Assembly: GCA_023443765.1 (NCBI GenBank)
Contig: JAEZTA010000046.1
Span: forward strand, 1-53,170
Source: Bacteroidota bacterium
Lineage (GTDB): Bacteria > Bacteroidota > Bacteroidia > Bacteroidales > Rikenellaceae
DNA length: 53,170 nt
Direction: 5' to 3'
Below are positions 43,519 to 50,605 of this stretch, in pieces. The position numbers were made by a program, and so were the translations under genes. The notes under the pieces are model-generated. The model saw only the letters and a list, made by a program, of their open reading frames with translations, searched no databases and had not been told where the DNA came from. Numbering within the stretch: position 1 is the first letter of the stretch; each line of letters begins with the position of its first letter.

Positions 43519-44253
43519 ATGGAAACTTTCTGGAATACCATCGCCTCCTACAATGCCGCGACATGGCCCGTGCAGATCGTACTGGTGCTGGCGGCAATCG
43601 TCCTCACCCTGCTGCTCTACTTCCGCTCTACGCCGGGCGTACGCATCGCAATGAAAGTGTTCATGGCGCTGCTCAACTTCTGGATCGCGGGGGCCTATTA
43701 CCTCGTCTACTGCGAACCGCGCGAATACAACGACCTGCTGGCCCTGTTCTGGGCCATCATGGGCTGCATCTGGGTCTACGACCTCGTCGTCAAACACGCC
43801 TCGCTGGAACGTACGGGCAACCACACGGCGTTCGCGGCGCTGCTGTTCGCCATGCCGCTCATCTACCCGCTCTTCTCACTGGCGCTGGGCCGCACGTTCC
43901 CGATGATCACCTCGCCGGTGATGCCCTGCTCGGTGGCGGTCTTCACGATCGGACTGATGCTGGCGTTCTCGGAGCGCGTCAACATCGTGCTGGCGATGTT
44001 CCTCTGCCACTGGGCGCTGATCGGACTTTCGAAGGTCTACTTCTTCGGCATCCCGGAGGATTACCTGCTCGCATGCAGCATCGTTCCGGCGCTCTACCTC
44101 TTTTTCCGCGAATACATCCGCAGCCACGACGGGCAGCCGACGAAGCCGTCGCCGCGGGTGCTCAACGCGCTGCTGGTCGTACTGTGCCTGATCATCGGAT
44201 GCTTCTTCGCCTTCACGATGCTGCACCAGCTCAACCTGTTCACGGACATCTGA
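43519..44253 (+). CDS. Polytopic membrane protein of unknown function (DUF6064-like)
   Basis: 244 residues, seven predicted membrane segments. The N-terminus METFWNTIASYNAATWPVQI and the YYLVYCEP motif recall proteins of the DUF6064 family, whose function is unknown. It is 9 bp downstream of the split ThrE pair and ends before a bidirectional terminator, so it probably belongs to that transcript. Confidence 0.8.
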   Translation: METFWNTIASYNAATWPVQIVLVLAAIVLTLLLYFRSTPGVRIAMKVFMALLNFWIAGAYYLVYCEPREYNDLLALFWAIMGCIWVYDLVVKHASLERTGNHTAFAALLFAMPLIYPLFSLALGRTFPMITSPVMPCSVAVFTIGLMLAFSERVNIVLAMFLCHWALIGLSKVYFFGIPEDYLLACSIVPALYLFFREYIRSHDGQPTKPSPRVLNALLVVLCLIIGCFFAFTMLHQLNLFTDI

Positions 44254-44270
44254 CGACAACATACCGCAAA

Positions 44271-44303
44271 AAAAGAAGCATCCGGCAACCGGATGCTTCT
44301 TTT
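44271..44303. terminator. Bidirectional terminator between DUF6064-like and PI-PLC genes
   Basis: A perfect 15-bp stem (44271-44285 with 44289-44303, AAGAAGCATCCGG core) with a 3-nt loop and A/T runs on both sides. It ends both the ThrE operon and the fimbrillin operon. Confidence 0.92.
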
Positions 44304-44320
44304 TCAGTGTCGTGTAACGT

Positions 44321-46387
44321 TTATTCGTTGCGGCGCAGGTCCCATTTGTTGTTGACGTGGATGACGGCCTTCACCAGGTCGTCGCCGTAAACCGCCATGT
44401 TCGAATGGGTCTGCCCGTAGGTCATCGTGGCATTCGCCGCTCCGGCGAAGTCCATCAGGACGATGCCGACATTGCCGCGGAAATCGAACCGGTTCAGCTT
44501 GTCCGCCGTATAGCGGTTGTAGAGGTTGGCGCAATAGTCGTAGTCGCCAACGGCCCCGAAGATGTTGATGCCCGAAACGCTGCAATGGGCCGTGTCGTAA
44601 CAACTCACGTAGTTCATGCACCAGCGCGTGACATCCGTCGTATTATAGGTATAGGCGATGCAGTCGTCGATGGCGGAATACTTGCTCACGCCGTCCGAGG
44701 AACCGTTCTTGATGTTGTAGAGGTCGTTGACCTTGATCTGCGCCGACTCGCCCGTGTTGCCGTGGAGCGTGGTTTCGAAGACCACCTTGTCGTGCGTCCA
44801 GTTCAGGTAAGCGCCGAAGTACTCGCCGTTGTTCGAGGATTTGTAATCCTCGCGGACCACGAAGAGTATCTTGCCCCGGGCATCGGCCAGCGTCATACGG
44901 GGCGAGAAATCGGCCACGTATCCGTTGCAGTGGGTCTTGATAAGGTTCACCACGCTCTTATCCCAGCCCGTTTTACCCGTGCCGCTGGTGTTCTCGTATT
45001 TCATGTGCACGAGGACCGTTTCCCCCGGATGTTCGTCGAGGAACCGCACGAAACGGTCGAGCAGGTGCGAGAGCATGAAGGGCGACAACTCCTGCCGTCC
45101 CTCGGCCCCGGGCGTGAAGCCTCCGAGCGTGGGGTCGCCCAACAGGGCGATGCCGTGCTGGATCGGAAGGTCCTGGACCGAAGAACCCGACGCACTGGGG
45201 CGCAGGTCGAACATGCGGACCCCGGCGGCAAGCTGCTCCTCGATGGAGAGTTCCTGCGCCTTGATCATCTTGGTCACGTTCATATAGCCGAACACGACAT
45301 TCTGCAACCACTTGAAGTGATACCGGTCGCCGGGCATGCCGCTTTTATATTCATAATGCGAGCCGTACATCGTACAGGCGTCGTGCGAACCGGGCATGGA
45401 GACCTGCGACAGGTAGGTGTTGTCGGGCAGGTATTTCATCCAGTCGGAATAGTCGTCGGTGATCTGCTGTGCCTGTGCCGGCATGTCGCTGATCGTGAAC
45501 GAATAGCGATGTCCCGCCCGGAGCGTCGCCGGCGTCGTGTAACTGTATGTCTTCCCTTCGGTGGTTACGGCCGACAAGGTCAGCCCGCGGATGTCCTGCG
45601 GCAACATGAATGCCGTAACCCTGATTTTCGAACCGGCGTTAAGCTGGATATAAGGCGTGCTCCCGGTCATCATGTGCAGCGCCAGCACGTTGGAACTCCT
45701 GTCCGGATCGACCGTGCTGCTGCCGGTCGCAATGTCGTGGGAAAACATTCCGGCCACAGCATCGTTCTCACTCGACAGGACGAGCTTCTGGACTTCGACG
45801 GCCTCGGAGAATCCCACCTCGACCGTCACCGTAGTCATCAGCGGACGGAAGGTAAACGAAACCTCCTCGCCGCGTGCGACGCCTTCGGCACAGGCCGACA
45901 TATAGGCGTACTGCATGTTGCATTCGCCGTTGTTATAAGTCTGTACGGCCGGAATAGCCGTCAGGACGATCGACCCGCTGTTGGCCTGAATAGCCCCTGC
46001 GGGGTAGAAGGCATAAAAATCGTGGTGCGTTCCCGTGCCCCAGGACATGCCGGTATTGCTCAGGTCGGCTTCGCTTTCGGTGGCTCCGGACACGCGGACC
46101 TCGACTGAGGACTGCTGGGGCGTAGCCAGCGGGCAGATAATCTCCACCCGGTCGCCGGTACGCCAGTAGATCGGATAGGCTCCGTCCGTAAGCGGACCGT
46201 AGGCCGTACGGGTCTCAGGCTCCTGCGACGAATCGCCGTTGTCGATCGAAAGGCGGTATGCGATGGGATCACCCGCAGTCGCAGGTTCTTCGGGTTGGGG
46301 CCATGCCGTCGATTCGACATCGTCCTTCCCGCACCCCGTCAGCAGAAGCGCCAGTATCGACAACCGGAAAACAGAACTGTATTTCAT
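44321..46387 (-). CDS. Surface lipoprotein: fimbrillin-like domain fused to a phosphatidylinositol-specific phospholipase C domain
   Basis: 688 residues. The lipid-bearing cysteine is residue 19 (LLLTGC), followed by GKDD, which resembles the lipoprotein surface-export signal of Bacteroidota. Residues ~40-300 form a fimbrillin-like beta domain (DRVEIICPLATP, FTFRPLMTTVTVEV, AGHRYSFTISD). Residues ~315-500 hold a PI-PLC X domain with SQVSMPGSHDACTM (His335), LAAGVRMFDLRPS (Arg396), and IQHGIALLGD (His411), the two histidines being the acid-base pair of the family; a further region continues to 688. It could cleave GPI- or inositol-linked lipids at the host surface, but substrate is unknown. 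Last gene of the switch-controlled operon. Confidence 0.85.
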   Translation of the reverse strand: MKYSSVFRLSILALLLTGCGKDDVESTAWPQPEEPATAGDPIAYRLSIDNGDSSQEPETRTAYGPLTDGAYPIYWRTGDRVEIICPLATPQQSSVEVRVSGATESEADLSNTGMSWGTGTHHDFYAFYPAGAIQANSGSIVLTAIPAVQTYNNGECNMQYAYMSACAEGVARGEEVSFTFRPLMTTVTVEVGFSEAVEVQKLVLSSENDAVAGMFSHDIATGSSTVDPDRSSNVLALHMMTGSTPYIQLNAGSKIRVTAFMLPQDIRGLTLSAVTTEGKTYSYTTPATLRAGHRYSFTISDMPAQAQQITDDYSDWMKYLPDNTYLSQVSMPGSHDACTMYGSHYEYKSGMPGDRYHFKWLQNVVFGYMNVTKMIKAQELSIEEQLAAGVRMFDLRPSASGSSVQDLPIQHGIALLGDPTLGGFTPGAEGRQELSPFMLSHLLDRFVRFLDEHPGETVLVHMKYENTSGTGKTGWDKSVVNLIKTHCNGYVADFSPRMTLADARGKILFVVREDYKSSNNGEYFGAYLNWTHDKVVFETTLHGNTGESAQIKVNDLYNIKNGSSDGVSKYSAIDDCIAYTYNTTDVTRWCMNYVSCYDTAHCSVSGINIFGAVGDYDYCANLYNRYTADKLNRFDFRGNVGIVLMDFAGAANATMTYGQTHSNMAVYGDDLVKAVIHVNNKWDLRRNE

Positions 46388-46402
46388 CTCTTTGGGGATT
46401 TA

Positions 46403-46543
46403 TCAATAGGTTAAACACTCGTTATCCGAATAGTCCATCGAGGTCGGCCCGAGCTCGCCCCCGTCGGGCTGAGAAATCGCGAACCCCGCTTCCACCGCAA
46501 CAGCGAATACCTCCAAATCCGGCTTTATGTAAGTTGCTTTCAT
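46403..46543 (-). CDS. Short fimbrillin-associated peptide 1 (46 residues)
   Basis: Starts MKATYIKPDLEVF and has VAVEAGFAIS at 15-24, GGELG at 28-32 and a C-terminal DYSDNE. The second copy at 48019-48168 has the same layout (P-x-L, V-x-V-E-x-GFA-x-S, GGELG, YDD). Repetition of this pattern next to two fimbrillin genes argues that both are real genes. Function unknown: it could be a secreted or surface peptide, a subunit or a regulator. It lies between the fimbrillin gene and the PI-PLC fusion gene, 15 bp before the latter. Confidence 0.75.
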   Translation of the reverse strand: MKATYIKPDLEVFAVAVEAGFAISQPDGGELGPTSMDYSDNECLTY

Positions 46544-46565
46544 CAGGTATATACTTTATATATAA

Positions 46566-46592
46566 ATCGGGACGGCTGTCACCCGTCCCGAT
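46566..46592 (-). terminator. Hairpin after the fimbrillin gene, possible partial terminator
   Basis: ATCGGGACGG (46566-46575) pairs with CCGTCCCGAT (46583-46592). On the minus strand the following bases are A/T-rich but not a T-run, so it may reduce, or stabilise, the transcript rather than end it. Confidence 0.5.
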
Positions 46593-46616
46593 AATATAGA
46601 TTTTGTCTTACCGAAA

Positions 46617-47972
46617 TTACTCGATCGTGTAGGTGAAGTTCGCAAACTCGACGTGGTAAGCGCCTCCTGTACTCAGTATCTTGATCATGATGCGCTGTCC
46701 GTTCGAAACCGTAAACGTATGGGTCTGTGTCCCCGAATTGCACTCCTTGTCGTTTCCGTTCTGAATGTTGTTCCGGTTGCGGAGCCAGGACTCCGTGATC
46801 GGGCCGTTGTCCGTCACGCCGATACGGTATTTGATATTGAACATAAGCCGGTTGTTTGCCACCTCGAAGGAGACCTTCACAGTCTTCTGACCGTCGCACT
46901 GGATTGGAGCCGTCACGAACGCACCGTTGTTGCTGTCATTGGTTCCAGCGGGAACCTGCAACTGAATACGGTTCTTCTTGAGTTTGTCGTCGCCGTTCTT
47001 GTCGCTCTTGATCTCGGCACGGTAGAAATACCAGCCGTCGAACAGGCCCGCCGGATCGTACGACGGATCGACGTAGTAGAAACCGTTGTCCTTCCAGGTG
47101 TCCGAACCGTATTTCTTGTCGATTTCATCGGGAACCGTGATCGTGACGGTCTTCTTGTTGCAGGGAACGCTCATCGTATAGTGGTGGTTGCGCTTCAGGC
47201 CGGCCAGCGTGAACGACTTGTCCGAATAGGTCAGGCCGTCGGTGGTCATAACGTCCACGCTCATGGTCGAATGAATGCTGACGGGCAGCATACCTACGAT
47301 GAACTCCTTCTGGTCGGTGTAAACACTGAGTGAGTTGGTCACGGACGAGGCGATGAAAGTCCCCACAGCGTCGATCGTACCGGCCATCGGCATCACGTTG
47401 CTGCTGGTCCGGAACGTAACCTTCTTGGGCGTCTCGTTGGCTCCCAGCCCGAGCGTCACCTTGACACGCGCCATCAGCGGCTTGAAGGTCAGCTGGACGG
47501 GCAGGATGGTCGTCTGTTCGTCGATCACGAAGGGCTCTTCCCATACGTTCGTATACATGAAGTCATACTCGGCCAGGTTTGCCGTGCAGTAGGCACCGCC
47601 CCACGTATGCTGGAACGTTTTGTTGACAGCGTCGAACGTTGCGCCGCAGCTGTACGGATAGTGGGCCGCAGCCAGCGAATAGTTGCCGACGGGAACACTG
47701 CCCGAGAAGGTCGTGGTAGCGCCCGACTTCTCAGCCGTGAATTCGAACTTCTGCGTCGAGGCACCGTTGTAGAGGAACACGGCGACTTTGTCGCCTGCAA
47801 CCCACGAGGTCGTCGTTCCTTCGACCGAGGTACGGGTTTCAGTAACCGCGTCTTCGGGAATCGTCACCTGGACGTATTTCTGCATGTCTGCCGGAGCGGA
47901 TACACCGTCGTCCTTGCTACATGCACCCATGCCGATTGTGGCGAGCAGGGCTATAACTGCTAATTTTTTCAT
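46617..47972 (-). CDS. Fimbrillin-family lipoprotein
   Basis: 451 residues, start at 47972 (MKKLAVIALLAT). The lipobox ends at cysteine 18 (MGAC), followed by SKDD, which resembles the surface-export signal. Two beta-domain halves: about 25-210 (TRTSVEGTTTSWVAGDKVAVF, LTFKPLMARVKVTLGL) and 215-280 (KRNHHYTMSVPCNKKTVTI) match the fimbrillin (Mfa/Fim-like) fold, and a C-terminal jelly-roll of about 150 residues with YVDPSYDPAGLFDGWYF. Probably a pilus subunit or surface adhesin. It lies in the operon downstream of the invertible promoter. Confidence 0.85.
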   Translation of the reverse strand: MKKLAVIALLATIGMGACSKDDGVSAPADMQKYVQVTIPEDAVTETRTSVEGTTTSWVAGDKVAVFLYNGASTQKFEFTAEKSGATTTFSGSVPVGNYSLAAAHYPYSCGATFDAVNKTFQHTWGGAYCTANLAEYDFMYTNVWEEPFVIDEQTTILPVQLTFKPLMARVKVTLGLGANETPKKVTFRTSSNVMPMAGTIDAVGTFIASSVTNSLSVYTDQKEFIVGMLPVSIHSTMSVDVMTTDGLTYSDKSFTLAGLKRNHHYTMSVPCNKKTVTITVPDEIDKKYGSDTWKDNGFYYVDPSYDPAGLFDGWYFYRAEIKSDKNGDDKLKKNRIQLQVPAGTNDSNNGAFVTAPIQCDGQKTVKVSFEVANNRLMFNIKYRIGVTDNGPITESWLRNRNNIQNGNDKECNSGTQTHTFTVSNGQRIMIKILSTGGAYHVEFANFTYTIE

Positions 47973-48018
47973 AGTACTTTCTGTTGTTTTGAGGGTTGAT
48001 TTACGGGGAAGTCGGCCG

Positions 48019-48168
48019 TTATTCGTAGTCATCATAAGATCGCGTGCCTCCCAGCTCACCGCCGCCGGTTCCCGGCTCGATATCACTGCTTGCGGCAAAT
48101 CCTTTTTCGACACGTACGGAGATCTGAAACAACTCCGGGGCCTCGTAGGGCGTTAACATTTTTTTCAT
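48019..48168 (-). CDS. Short fimbrillin-associated peptide 2 (49 residues)
   Basis: Starts MKKMLTPYEAPELFQIS, then VRVEKGFAAS (18-27), a GGGELGG glycine stretch (36-42) and C-terminal YDDYE. It is a homologue of peptide 1. It lies 46 bp before the fimbrillin gene, so each of the two fimbrillin-like genes is preceded by one copy. No signal peptide is seen. Function unknown. Confidence 0.75.
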   Translation of the reverse strand: MKKMLTPYEAPELFQISVRVEKGFAASSDIEPGTGGGELGGTRSYDDYE

Positions 48169-48223
48169 AGCTTTTTTCGTTGAATGTGACGTTGCGTTTA
48201 ATTTATTTTTTGAATTCTGTGGT

Positions 48224-48508
48224 TCAGGTTCTGACGCAGAGTACCCTGACGCTGCGCTTTTCTTCGTGTCCGGAGAGTCGTATCTCCACAACGGCCGTCC
48301 GTTCGCTGGAGCGGTGCAGTTCATGCAACTGCGCCTCGACCCTCAGTTCCTCCTCCTCCGGAAGCCGCTGCATGGCCCACTGGTCCTGCAGGCGGGGAGC
48401 ATACACACATACTCTCCCCTCCTCCAGATAAGCCAGCAGATAATGCATCGCCGGATTCGGCGTCTCCTTAGCCGCGAATGTTACAGACCGGGACATGCAA
48501 TGGATCAT
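48224..48508 (-). CDS. Hypothetical 94-residue protein
   Basis: Begins MIHCMSRSVTFAAKE 5 bp after the OmpA-family stop and stays open to 48224. It has an acidic middle (LPEEEELRVEAQLHELH) and a C-terminal strand-like VVEIRLSGHEEKRSVRVL. No family recognised. The tight spacing in the operon supports it, but base composition alone would not prove coding. Confidence 0.5.
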   Translation of the reverse strand: MIHCMSRSVTFAAKETPNPAMHYLLAYLEEGRVCVYAPRLQDQWAMQRLPEEEELRVEAQLHELHRSSERTAVVEIRLSGHEEKRSVRVLCVRT

Positions 48509-48513
48509 TTCGA

Positions 48514-49683
48514 TTATTCTACAATGACGGCACGGTTCAGTTCCGGCTCGTCGAAACGGTTGTTCGTATCGCCTTCGGCTTTCTTGACCAGGCGGTCGGA
48601 AGCCACGCCATACTTATTCTTCAGCAGGTTGTAGACATACTCCATCCGCTGCTCGCTCAGACGCTGGTTCAGCTCCTTGCTGCCGGTGGCTTTGTCGGCC
48701 GAACCGATCAGCGTGAAAGTCTTGTCCTTATCGGCCTTGATGGCATTCTTGACATAGAATTCGAGGTTCGTAAGCTCCTTGCTGTCGAGCGTGGCTTTGC
48801 CGATCTTGAAGAAGAGCACCACGGGCGATGCGGAGACCTTCTGCTCGACAACGACCTTGGCGGGCGCGTTGCGCAGCTTCTCGTTCTCGTCGCTCAGGGC
48901 CGTATTCTTCGACGAAAGGTCGTTGTTGTTGGCTTCGAGGCGCTGGATGCGGTTGAGATAAGGCGTAACGTCAATCGGCTGTACGCTCGATGCGCGCACG
49001 AAACCGCGACGGTTGAACTTGTAAGCCAGACCGGCCGTTACCGAGAGCATACCCTCGCCGATACGTCCGCCGGTCACGCCGTCGAAACGCTGGTTGACGA
49101 GCAGGCAGCGGGCTTCGAGTGTCAGATCGAGCGACTTGCAGAGGCGTACGACGTTCAGCAGACCGATGTCGAAACCGATCTCGTTATCGTGGGTATCGTT
49201 GCCGTAGGAGCGCGCCCAGCCGACACCGGCATAGGGTACGAAGTTCCACGTACGATCCTCCTTATAGCCGCTCACGGCGTTCGAGAAGTTCCACATAGCG
49301 TCGGCATGGAGGTACATCACACCGAATTTTTCCTGGAAAAGGTTGCCATCGGCACCCTTGGCATAGACCGTTCCGGCGGTCGTCCAGCCCTTGGCCTGGA
49401 GGCCAGCGTATCCGACGCGCGCACCGATCGAAGGTGTGAACCATTTGCCGACGTGGATGTCCAGCGCCGGGGCCAGGCGTTTGCCAAATTTACCTTCGGA
49501 ATCGTTCTCGCCGAAATAGAGGTTTATACCACCGGCGACTCCGACGAAAATATTATCGAAAAAGCGATTGGTTTCATAAGGGCCGCGTACAATGCGGTTT
49601 TGCGCATCCCGGTTGCCATTCTCCTGAGCCGAAGCGACTCCGCTGGCGAAGACAAATAATGCGATGATGTAGAGACGTTTCAT
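48514..49683 (-). CDS. OmpA-family outer-membrane protein with coiled coil
   Basis: 389 residues, start at 49683 (MKRLYIIALF). Signal peptide ends near VASAQ (19); an N-terminal beta-barrel of about 200 residues (FVGVAGGINLYFG, VGYAGLQAKGW, PYAGVGWARS) is followed by a short coiled coil (LEANNNDLSSKNTALSDENE) and an OmpA C-terminal peptidoglycan-binding domain (TFTLIGSADKATGSKELNQ and LSEQRMEYVYNLL). It would anchor a surface structure to the cell wall. It is the second gene of the operon. Confidence 0.9.
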   Translation of the reverse strand: MKRLYIIALFVFASGVASAQENGNRDAQNRIVRGPYETNRFFDNIFVGVAGGINLYFGENDSEGKFGKRLAPALDIHVGKWFTPSIGARVGYAGLQAKGWTTAGTVYAKGADGNLFQEKFGVMYLHADAMWNFSNAVSGYKEDRTWNFVPYAGVGWARSYGNDTHDNEIGFDIGLLNVVRLCKSLDLTLEARCLLVNQRFDGVTGGRIGEGMLSVTAGLAYKFNRRGFVRASSVQPIDVTPYLNRIQRLEANNNDLSSKNTALSDENEKLRNAPAKVVVEQKVSASPVVLFFKIGKATLDSKELTNLEFYVKNAIKADKDKTFTLIGSADKATGSKELNQRLSEQRMEYVYNLLKNKYGVASDRLVKKAEGDTNNRFDEPELNRAVIVE

Positions 49684-49702
49684 TTTGTTGTTTATTAAAT
49701 GG

Positions 49703-50194
49703 TTAATTGTGTTGTTCAGCATGTTCTGTTGTTTGTAAGTTAATATGCGGTAATTTGGCCCTGCTTCGTTCCGACAAGGCAGGAGAGTCGAGTTCATCGA
49801 TGTAGATGTTCGAGAGGTATTCGCGCGTCAGCGCGTCGTACTGTTTGTTGACTTTGTACAAAGGCTGCATGGTATAGGTGTTCTCGTACGACCAGAACCC
49901 GTTTGAAATTTCATGCATGCAGCCTTCCAGCCGTACGACCAGGTCGTACAGGTTGGGCCGGACATCGGGATTCCATTCGTAAGTGGTCCGGCTCGACTGA
50001 ATGTCGCAGATCACGAAGTCGGTTTTGGCGACCAGTTCCCGCAAGGCCCGGCGGTACATATAAGTATCCGCATTCGGCGCCAGGCATGCCGCCAGCAACT
50101 CGGGACTCTTCATGGGAGGAACCCCGGCTTCCGCCGCTTTGCGCAAGGTGAGCAGAATTTTGACTGCCCATAAAATCTTAGGAGAGAGTGTCAA
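49703..50194 (-). CDS. Rrf2-like winged-helix protein, first gene of the switch operon
   Basis: 163 residues. The N-terminal ~90 residues recall the Rrf2 fold (SPKILWAVKILLTLRKAAEA, then TYMYRRALRELVAKT), but the conserved Rrf2 cysteine triad is absent, so it would not bind an iron-sulfur cluster. The C-terminal half is unassigned. The only start codon before the conserved part is a TTG at 50192-50194; an in-frame stop lies 18 codons or fewer upstream. Its start is 46 bp from the left inverted repeat, so it would be the first gene read after promoter inversion. Could regulate the operon. Confidence 0.6.
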   Translation of the reverse strand: MTLSPKILWAVKILLTLRKAAEAGVPPMKSPELLAACLAPNADTYMYRRALRELVAKTDFVICDIQSSRTTYEWNPDVRPNLYDLVVRLEGCMHEISNGFWSYENTYTMQPLYKVNKQYDALTREYLSNIYIDELDSPALSERSRAKLPHINLQTTEHAEQHN

Positions 50195-50239
50195 TTTGTA
50201 AGTTATTTTAAATCAAATAGTTACACCACAACCCCGAGT

Positions 50240-50264
50240 CCCATTACTATAAATAATGGGTCTT
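50240..50264 (+). repeat. Left inverted repeat of the switch
   Basis: CCCATTA (50240-50246), spacer CTATAAA, TAATGGG (50254-50260), then TCTT. TAATGGGTCTTGTTT is also repeated in direct orientation at the right repeat as TAATGGGCCTTGTTT. Confidence 0.88.
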
Positions 50265-50433
50265 GTTTACCTAAAGCGCTGACTGTCAGCTAAAAAATAG
50301 CAGATTTGGACACGATGAAGAGTAAAAAACCGTATGTTATGTCCGTTCACCGGTTTTGAAGAGGAGACAACGATGTAGCACGCAGATAATCAATAGATTA
50401 AATGACTACACGCATTTTTTTCTTATAAAATAT

Positions 50434-50464
50434 TTGGTTATAATTATAAATAACCTTACTTTTG
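50434..50464 (+). promoter_or_regulatory. Promoter inside the invertible segment
   Basis: TTG (50434-50436), a 20-bp spacer and TACTTTTG (50457-50464) match the Bacteroidota consensus. In this orientation it reads rightward into the recombinase gene as antisense; after inversion it would read the operon with a leader of about 100-110 nt. Confidence 0.85.
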
Positions 50465-50506
50465 CAGATGACGGGAAATGTTTAAATAGCAATCATTTAT
50501 GTCCTG

Positions 50507-50531
50507 AAGACACATTATTTATAGTAATGGG
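50507..50531 (-). repeat. Right inverted repeat of the switch
   Basis: CACATTA (50511-50517; one mismatch to the left half-site), spacer TTTATAG, TAATGGG (50525-50531). The spacer is the reverse complement of the left spacer. Confidence 0.88.
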
Positions 50532-50605
50532 CCTTGTTTCTTGCATCCACAGAAATTTTTCCTCTTATTTATCTGATCCGAATGTCGCCTAAGTTGGCCG
50601 AAACG

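Larger units (their letters stand above)
50240..50531. other. Invertible DNA segment (promoter switch), OFF orientation
   Basis: About 290 bp bounded by 25-bp inverted repeats (24 of 25 positions match). Each repeat is itself a pair of 7-bp half-sites around a 7-bp spacer, the layout of a tyrosine-recombinase core site; the spacers are reverse complements, so recombination would invert the segment. Inside are a consensus promoter pointing right (50434-50464) and a perfect 13-bp palindrome GCTGACTGTCAGC (50278-50290). A tyrosine recombinase gene starts 75 bp to the right of the right repeat (its 3' end). Inversion would aim the promoter at the operon 49703-44321. Confidence 0.85.
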
